From Antitrichia curtipendula (lineage: Eukaryota > Streptophyta > Bryopsida > Hypnales > Leucodontaceae), in NCBI GenBank assembly GCA_951230915.1, contig OX579637.1:27218001-27282000 (forward strand): a stretch of 64,000 bases of DNA, in the 5' to 3' direction. The notes under the pieces were generated by a model. The model saw only the letters and a program-made list of their open reading frames with translations. It was not told the DNA's origin and did no database searches. Shown piece by piece: positions 56,515-64,000 of this stretch (position 1 is its first letter; every line of letters starts with the position of its first letter). The position numbers were made by a program, and so were the translations under genes.

Positions 56515-57445
56515 TTAACCCTATAGTTCCTTGACTATGGTCTGACCAAAAATGCTCCAAAACTGCAATTTCTAATACAAGTACCAAATTCTTGAAAAAT
56601 ATCATTTCATGACACATATAACCGTTGGATGTTGTAGTAATCTAGTGTGACAATATGTGCAAAAAAATTCAGAAATTCCTAGCATGTAGATTGCAAGATA
56701 TTACTTAGCGTTTGAAGTGGCAAAAATGCTTTTTTGACCATTGCCAAAATCCGGGCAGTTGCACTTCACAAGGTCAGATGATTATGAAAAAATGTCCAGA
56801 ATGGTTGTGCTTCTTTGGATTTATTCTTCACGGCAAGTTGGCTACATATATAAAAAATTTCAGATCATTTGGAGCTGTGCAACATGTAGGAAAAAAATAG
56901 TAAGTAGAAAGAAGTAGACAATGATTCAAAATACTAAATTGTTCATAAATAAGTTATAAAATTAAAATTATTCCAATCCAAATGGTGGGATTGTTGTTAT
57001 AAACAATGTACATCCAATAGCATTATTTCTTTTCACAAAATATTGAAATTTCAGTAAAATAAACTAAGGACTTCGAATTTTTTTTGGTGTACGGACTCCA
57101 TAACTGCCCGCAAACTAAAAAGCATCATAACTTTTTTTCTCAACTATTTAAATGCAATGATTCAAAGCTTCTTGAGTACATATAAATATGAAGAACAAAT
57201 TTCAAATTCTAAAAGTGATTTTTTCTGATCTGACTGGACTGCCCAATTACAATACAAAGTAACATATTCTGCAATAACTTCTTACTCATATTTCAGAATG
57301 TCATGAAACTTGTGCATATGAAAGATACTCCTTGTCCCCACATTGTATTAAAATTTCAGCCCAAAATATGCAAATCTCCAGTCACATGTACTTGCCCCAA
57401 AAATTTATTAGTCCAAAAAACGCAGTCTGGTCCTTCAGGGGTTAA
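56515..57445 (-). mobile_element. TTAA-flanked element, type A, inverted
   Basis: TTAACCCTATAGTTCCTTG at the left, TCCTTCAGGGGTTAA at the right. 931 bp, matching the type A copy at 33720-34653 in inverted orientation along its length. No transposase frame. Confidence 0.75.
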
Positions 57446-59730
57446 AGTACGGACTCTTTCGAACCACAGATCATTTTTTTTGGTATATTTTTAGGGGTGC
57501 TATTCTCAGATAAGGTGAGCACTTCTACGATTTATTGCAATGTCTAATTTCTGAAATGATTGAAGCATGTTCATGGACTAATGACTTGTAGATAACTACC
57601 AATAGTACATTTTAGACATTGCACCAACCGTAATGGTTTTCAAGAAACAATTCGGTGTTGAAGGAAGATAACGTTTTTACCACGAACAAAATCATTCCAT
57701 TCTGTATGAAAATGGGATGTCTGTAGTGAGTCCCAGAACATTCCATACCATGTTATACTTCCAAACGTTTAAATAAAATCTTTATTGAGAAGTCAATTCA
57801 CATGTGCGCGTGTTTCCTCTGAATTTTTTTATTTATTTATTAACCGTTTAATTGCTTTTGTCATAGAATCCCAATATAACTATTTGTAGACAATCCATAG
57901 TGAGTCAGCAATGAATTGACATTGCATGTATTGCCACTTGATAAAAAAATGATCTATATATTGTTCAATAGTAAAGTTTTGAATTAAAATGGGTGAAAAT
58001 GATCATTTCGAATCAAATGAAAGTAAAATAATTTTATAGACAGAGAGACAAGTATTGGCAGACTGTGGAAATCATTTTGAATTACAAAGAATGTACAGGA
58101 TTAGTGGATAAGTCCATGTTAATTAGCGAATTAGAAGTTTCAGCTTTAGGGCATGCTATTTCTATGTAGGCCAAGCTGTTTTCAAAGTTCTGTCATATGT
58201 TTGTAACAATTATTATTGCTAATTAATTTAGGTATGAATTGTTAAAGTTCTTCAGTAGTGTTATGTACTTGTTTAATATATGTTACTGTTATTAATGATG
58301 TTCGTGATTTTTTTTTTTTTTCCTTGCCATGTTTGCAAACGTTTATGTTGAGGCAAGTGGATCCTAAATCCATGTCTATCATTTCTTGATGTCATATTCT
58401 TGTGTACTTGTGTTCGGGTTAGGGTTACTTTCCTCGTTTATTTCTTTTACATTATGCTATAGGATTTTAGAATGCGGTTGGACTCTATTCGCCCATTTGG
58501 TTCTTCCAAAAATATTCATGGTGATATCCCATGCACTTTGACTGCACGTCAAAATGGGCTTTATATAATGCTTATTGGTTGTTTTTATGTTTTCATTATA
58601 CTGTAGTCATCCACCTCACTTATCCATTGCCAATTTCTCCTTAGGAAGCATATAGCTAAGAAAAGAATGCATGGCCAACATATAGGCTTACTTTTGAAAT
58701 AAATAAATAATGGATGCTTCTATTTTAACCTACTACAATAGGACGTGTAATTCATATAAATGTATTGTGCTTCTTATACTCAATATTTTTTTGGATCTTC
58801 CATATTCTTGGTACCCCCTCATTCTTTTGTTCACCATTCAATTCAATTTTTGACAAGTCAACTTCATTATTTTTTAACGTCCCTTCACTTTCTTCCTCTC
58901 TCTATATTAATGTCCACCCTTTCAATTCTTCTGAGAGTCCTCAATTTTGATGTTCACCCCCTATTAGGGTTTAGGGTTTACATTTATTTCCACCTTACTA
59001 TTATTGTTCCACATCATATACTACTTCCAAACCCCTACATAATCCGACCTTATAAATTATTTTTCAGCCTTCATAGTTTTATCAAACCAAATTGACATGT
59101 GATTCCTTCCCAATCCAATTTAGTACATAATCTCTGCAGTTATTTTTTCCAATTCCCCATTTTTTTTGTTGCCCTATTATTTTAAAGTCACCAGATTATA
59201 CAAGAATTTTTTGAAGTGTTTGAATCTCCTATGTAACTTTCTTTTATGTAGTAATATATTGGATTCTACTTCTCAAGTTTGTTTTGGAAGGAGTGCAGGA
59301 ATCCCTAAATTTTTTCTTAAAAATTTAAAAATTTTAAGAAAATATTAATTTCATTTTAATTTTCTAAATTTTTTATTATAATATTTTGACAGCAAGGGGC
59401 TGATTCCCAACAAGGGGAACAGCTTTGAAAAGGTCTAGCTCCAGGCCAAAACTCCGTGATTAACTGATTTTATTCAAATGTGAATAAAATGCTTCATATG
59501 TAGTTGGAGTGGATACAATTAGAATTTACTCCATTGTACATATTTGAGAGCTCTCATATTTATGAAATTAAATAAAATATTTAGTAATGATGAATTTAAG
59601 GTAATAGGATCATCTCCATCATTTTGGGCCTACATCATAATACATAATGTACAATTCAAATCAAGCACCAAGAGCCCCCAAAAAGCCAATCATTTACGTA
59701 CATCTTGAGTTTTCCATTTTCAAATACAAT
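57446..59730. other. spacer, no gene seen
   Basis: AT-rich. A short TTTAGGG-type tract lies at ~58965-58980. Two short plus-strand frames near 58760-59095 have low-complexity content and are not called. Confidence 0.45.
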
Positions 59731-59900
59731 CATAGCATATGATACTTAATACGATTATGTCATTATGTCATTATGCCAATATCATAGCATATGATGTCCT
59801 ATGATAATATTAGTATACCATCATTGGAGGCCCATATCATAGCAAATGATGCTCTATTACTATGTAGTAGGTCCTGGAGGCTCATAGCCTATGATGCAAA
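59730..59900. repeat. ~50-bp diverged tandem repeat
   Basis: catagcatatgat and variants recur at ~59732, 59782, 59838 and 59883, about 50 bp apart. Confidence 0.5.
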
Positions 59901-60059
59901 AGAATCTTGTACACACATAGAGTTTTTCTATATAGATTTACAATTGCCCAAAAAATTCTCAAAACAAGACTAGTACGTTTAATTTTTTGGGGTTCTGGGG
60001 TTTAGGGTTCCTTCAGCGTTAATCAATTTATGACTTTCATACAAAGTTACTCTTATCTA

Positions 60060-60940
60060 ATTTTTGAAAAAAAAGCAACAGGGTTGAAATTTTCACACAA
60101 GATGTTTGAGGAGTAGCTTTTAGACCCAACTATTTTCATAACATTTGACAACAAGGTTAAAAAGTTATTGCATGATATGTAGTTCTCTTTGATCTTCGGG
60201 CAGCTCAGGCAGCAAAAAAAAATTCTTTAAAAATCCCTTTTTTTTAATATAAAAATTTGAAATTGGTTCTTTAGATTTATATATACGCGGGAAGCTTTGA
60301 ATCATTCCGATCAATGAGCTAGAACTTATGAGGAATTGAGGATTCTTAGTTTCAGGGTAGTTATGGAATCCCTACCCTGAAAAAAGTATTGAAGTCCTTT
60401 ATTTAACTCAATTTCTAATATTTTTGAAAAAATAAAATAAAATTGGGTGTACATTATTTATGTTAACATTACAACCGCTAGGATTGGCATTTTTCAATTC
60501 TATAATTAAATTCTTAAGAATTTAGTATTTGAATCATTATCTACTTCTTTCTATTTGCTATTTTTTTCCTATATGTTGTACAATTGCAAATGATCTGAAA
60601 TTTTTCAAGCATGTAGCCAACTTGCCTTCAAGAATGAATCCAAAGAGTTACCACCATTTTGGACATTTTTTCATATAAATGTGACCTTCTGAAGTGCAGC
60701 TGCCCGTTTTCTCGCAGGGATAAAAAAAGCAATTTTGTCAATTCAAACGCTAATATCTTGCAATCTACACGGTGGAAAATTCGGAATTTTTTTCCACATC
60801 TTTTAAAACCAGTTTACTACAAAACCTTATGCTTATATATGCCCAGAAATGTTTTTTTTTCAAATTTTGGTACTTATACTAAAAATGACAATTTTGGAGC
60901 AGTTTTGGTGAAAACATAGTCAATAAACTTTAGGGGTTAA
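60060..60940 (+). mobile_element. TTAA element, type A, left end worn
   Basis: Right end CTTTAGGGGTTAA (TTAA 60937-60940). The body matches 1378-2417 (gtagcttttagacccaac, gtgcagctgcccg, aatatcttgcaatctac). The left TTAA end is not recognisable. Confidence 0.6.
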
Positions 60941-61339
60941 AGACCGTTACAGTAAAACAGGTAAATAGTGTAGGCAAAATAGTGTTGGCGACACTAATTC
61001 ACCCATGTAACATTAATTGTGATAGGCAAGCGAAAAACTAATGTTTTTAGGGTAGTGTAGCACAATTCTTGGTTTAGGGTATAGGAAGCGCCAGAGCTTG
61101 ACATCAGGAGTTCAGTGCCCCAACATTGTGTATATATTAGTTCAAAAATAGTGTTGGGGGTAAAAAACAAGGAACAACACTAAATAAATAATCAACCAAT
61201 ACTATTTATCAATTTCTATGTACTAGTCCCCTTGGTGGACAATTTGGATCCACAGTAGGTCCCTAATGTCTCAATTTGTAGTGAATCTTTTTAAAACTGT
61301 CTGAGAATTTGTGGTTTACTTTGTGAGCGCTAAGTGGAT

Positions 61340-61661
61340 ATATACTTTTAATTTGAATCGATGCTTGGAAAGAAAAGTTATGGCACAGTAAGGCAAAATT
61401 AATTTTTTTCCTGAGAATGTAATTGTAAGATTTTATACTTCACTTATCTCAGATCATGTAGTAAGAGTCTCTATTTTTGCTTATTGTGCCAGAACCTCTT
61501 TTTTGGGCACAAATTGAAAGAAAAATTTGATAGCTGGATAATTGTTGCAGCGCCGCACAACCTCAACAAATATTAAAAAATTCCATTTTGAATTGAGACC
61601 ACAGGATTTCATTCTGACCTAATTTGTTTCCCAAGGGAACAATTGGGCCTCTAGGGGTTAA
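61340..61661 (+). mobile_element. TTAA element, type B, right part only
   Basis: Ends ggcctctaggggTTAA (61658-61661), preceded by the type B right-end block (ttgtttcccaagggaacaa). The left part is missing or worn. Confidence 0.5.
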
Positions 61662-62006
61662 ATGCAGATATCTTGCAATCCTCATGGTCAAAGTCTCAGA
61701 AATTAGTACCACACATTCTCGTATTTGTGTTTTGCATGATTGTACAATAATATGTGGTCCAAAAAAATGGGAATAATCTTGCATGCTGCCATATTTGAGA
61801 GAATTCTGAGTTTTTTTCAGAGAACAAATGCTTTGGTCATTCAAGGGTTCATCACTAGATTGATTAAAAGATGAAAATCTGTTAACCTCTTTTTTACATG
61901 TGAAATGTAATATATTGGTCACCAACAAATAAATATGAGGATGTACGGCCTACCACGCCCAATCCCAATAAGTTTATGACTATTCAAAATGCACACTAAG
62001 GTTTTT
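61662..62006. other. spacer, no gene seen
   Basis: No convincing coding region. A 121-codon minus frame overlaps the element end and is not supported. Confidence 0.35.
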
Positions 62007-62560
62007 TTAACCCCTAAAGGACCAAGGTGATTTTCCTATCAAAAACTATTCAAAACTTACTATCATTTCAATTGCAAAGAGAGAAGAACTTAAATTTTTT
62101 TTTTTTGCATATCCAATCGTAAGATCTTATACTTGACTTATATATAAATACATGGAAGAAATTACCTAAACTTTGACCATGTAGATTGTTAGATATATGC
62201 ATTGAAAGTGAAGAGAATAAGTTTTTTTGCACCTCACTTGACTAGATTTTTTACACTACAGAAAACCCCAAAAATTATGATTATTTATGTTAAATAATTT
62301 GGTTCAGAATAAACCAAAAAAATTTAAGAAAAAAGTCACTTAATTTTCACTAATTAAAAAATTATTAAGTAGAAATAGACTGCTTCCAGATTGGAGGAAA
62401 AATTAAATTGTTAATAGCTTTCAGGTGGAATTGAATCACAATAATCCCAATGTTGGGATTGTTTTAGCAAGAAAATCTAACCTTCTCTAATAATTTTTTT
62501 TTTTAAATTCTAAAAATTACATTCGAAATTGAATTCTACAACTTATTTTTTGAAGAACAA
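62007..62560 (+). mobile_element. TTAA element, type B, left part only
   Basis: TTAACCCCTAAAGGACCAAGG at the left. The body follows 17714-18645 to about gaattctacaacttatttttt, then similarity stops abruptly near 62557, where unrelated sequence starts. Confidence 0.65.
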
Positions 62561-62639
62561 AATAATTGGGTGCCTTGGGCATGTAGGGGTTTCTAGACAT
62601 GTGGAAAACTTAATGACTCGACCCCCTACTTATTTCAAG

Positions 62640-63112
62640 GTAACCCAGTAAATTACCCCCCTCGTGAAGTGAATGGGCATTCACTTCAGTATGACCCCGT
62701 CTCCCTGGCAGTCATGTCATCTGACTGCCTATCAATCCAGCGGCGGCGCTCATGATTCACCTCTTTCCCGTTCCCCAGCTCCACCTGCCTCTCTTGTTGG
62801 TCTTTGCGCCTCTCCCGTTGCTCTTCGCGCGTCTTCCTCCCCATGCTCTTCGCGCCTGTTTTCGTCGTTCTCTCCCGTTGTTGTTTTCGTTGATTTCTCC
62901 CGTTGTTTCGTTGATCTCTCCCGAAGTGTGATAGTTGCGCGCGGAGGGAGGCATCGGGAATTTCCGTCGTCAGAGGTCGCTCGGAGGAAGTCGCTCGCAT
63001 TTTTCACCGCCAGAGGTCGGTCGGAGGGAGGCACTTTCAAATTCCATCGCCAGAGGTCGACGCTGCAGGCTGGGACACGGAGCGTATTCTTCGCGTTTTC
63101 TTTAATCCTCCA
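62640..63112 (+). other. GC-rich probable first exon
   Basis: A GC- and pyrimidine-rich stretch, very unlike the preceding AT-rich DNA, ending in a strong splice donor (CCAG|GTGAGT near 63113). It includes three ~45-bp repeats around gccagaggtcgg (about 62965-63062) and tctcccgttg repeats (62870-62925). The composition fits a 5' untranslated or N-terminal exon of a host gene; the open frames through it are not reliable. Confidence 0.4.
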
Positions 63113-63881
63113 GGTGAGTTACAGCGAGGTCCGCCTTGCAATTTCATAATGAGTTGGGTCTGCATGGGTTCAATTCCCAACAGTGTGATTGTTTTTCACT
63201 TGAAAAATGTTATTATTTAGTATCTGTATCACTTAAGGAAAGAGGACTGGTGCGAATTAAAGCTGTTCCTCTCTTTCACATCACCTCTGCAAATAGCACG
63301 TGGTGTTAGACCGCAGTTTTCATTAAGTGAGGGCAAATGGTGTTCAAATGTTGGTACATGGTTTTCCCTAGAGTGGACCGAAGGTACGAGAATGCTCGAA
63401 CTTCAATTTGCGTTGTTTCTCAAGTCCTGATGTTGCGTTGTCACGCAATCGCAACATCTGTCAAGACGAGGGGAGTGGGAAGGGAGAGAGGAATGGAAAG
63501 TGAGAGAGAGTTCAGGGAGTGCACGCTTTTCTGCATCGTACAGAATCGGTTACTATTTGCTGTCCGTGACCGCAAATATTGACGATGAGAGGAGGTGGTG
63601 CTTTCCTGGTTTACGTTCCGTAGAAGTTCCGATGAAATTTGATTATGTCATCACACTTCGCACATCCTTGTGGAATTACATTTGTGGTTTCGTCTTCGTT
63701 CATATCTTGAGAGTCGCCCGTGGCTCCTTTGTGGACTTCGGTACTGAAAGCTCGATTTTGCTGAGGGTTTCATGTTGGCACGAACGTTTCAAGCTGGCAT
63801 GTCCAGGAACTCCCTGACTAGACATTGTAAGTTTATTACTTCTATGGATTCATAGTTTACATGATTTAGTGAACTGTGCAG
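63113..63881 (+). other. probable intron/exon region of the same gene
   Basis: Contains a 105-codon plus frame (63500-63817) followed by gacattgtaagt (a donor near 63827) and ending with an acceptor (gaactgtgcag, 63871-63881). Exon limits are uncertain and no domain is recognised. Confidence 0.3.
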
Positions 63882-63997
63882 GAATACCTGAGCACTGTAA
63901 GAAGAGGCGGGGCGTCATTGTCGACAAAGACCACCATATCGTGGACGTAGACGGCACGAGGAGACAATCATGGCCACATCCTCAGTACTCAGAGTAA
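63882..63997 (+). CDS. candidate exon, function unknown
   Basis: After the acceptor at 63880-63881 a short frame reads IPEHCKKRRGVIVDKDHH then IVDVDG and a basic tail, stopping at TAA 63995-63997. The mix of charged and hydrophobic residues is protein-like, but the exon lies at the window edge and cannot be tied to a family. Confidence 0.3.
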
Positions 63998-64000
63998 CCC

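Noticed and set aside
62686..63040. Arg/Glu-rich minus-strand frames
   Set aside because: They mirror a pyrimidine-rich repeat on the plus strand; simple composition, no domain.
63140..63185. gggttcaattccc, like a pol III B box or tRNA T-arm
   Set aside because: No matching acceptor stem, D-arm or anticodon arm could be laid out around it.

Overview
This is nuclear DNA from a eukaryote, most likely a land plant or streptophyte alga. The evidence is short interstitial TTTAGGG telomere-type tracts, a Stowaway-like MITE, a plant-type hAT transposase, canonical GT..AG introns and very AT-rich, gene-poor spacer. The species cannot be named from the sequence. There is one 200-base assembly gap (24835-25034). 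No rRNA, tRNA, CRISPR array or bacterial-style operon was seen.

Layout. 0.8-8.9 kb: AT-rich repeats (Stowaway-like MITE, TTAA-flanked elements, microsatellites, a diverged repeat pair). 9-12 kb: a decayed minus-strand gene cut by a TTAA element. 12.2-38.1 kb: the gene-bearing part, holding a hAT transposase gene, three members (A, B, C) of an unrecognised protein family sharing a ~100-residue domain with a WCHI.K.FP motif, and a kinase-like gene. Each of these five genes has, just upstream, a GC-rich tandem array built on the palindromic core GACCGSCGGTC, followed in all five by a TATA-like box. A sixth array at 12.2-12.55 kb faces the decayed 9-12 kb gene. 38.9-39.5 kb: a decayed exon. 40.5-43.1 kb: a broken piggyBac-type transposase gene followed by a ~128-bp degenerate tandem array. 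45.8-47.5 kb: a decayed gene with an HxD..H..R pattern like 2OG-Fe(II) oxygenases. 48.1-53.0 kb: a multi-exon gene resembling the DUF7869 family, with an arrangement of acidic residues like that of DDE transposases, surrounded by short CGGGA/TCCCG palindromes. 54-62.6 kb: AT-rich repeats and more TTAA elements. 62.7-64 kb: a GC-rich 5' region with good splice sites, probably the start of an ordinary gene.

How it fits together. Most of the window is transposon-derived. About a dozen ~0.9-kb elements flanked by TTAA with CCCTAAAGGACC-type ends look like non-autonomous piggyBac elements; a piggyBac-type transposase is present, but its ends could not be matched to theirs. Nearly every coding region except gene B is interrupted by in-frame TAA, TAG or TGA codons that a single C-to-T or G-to-A change can explain, which fits decay of methylated cytosines. 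The two signals most worth following are the shared array-plus-TATA promoter module in front of unrelated genes, and the WCHI-domain family it accompanies. The DUF7869-like gene with its palindromic boxes is the best candidate for a poorly described transposon.
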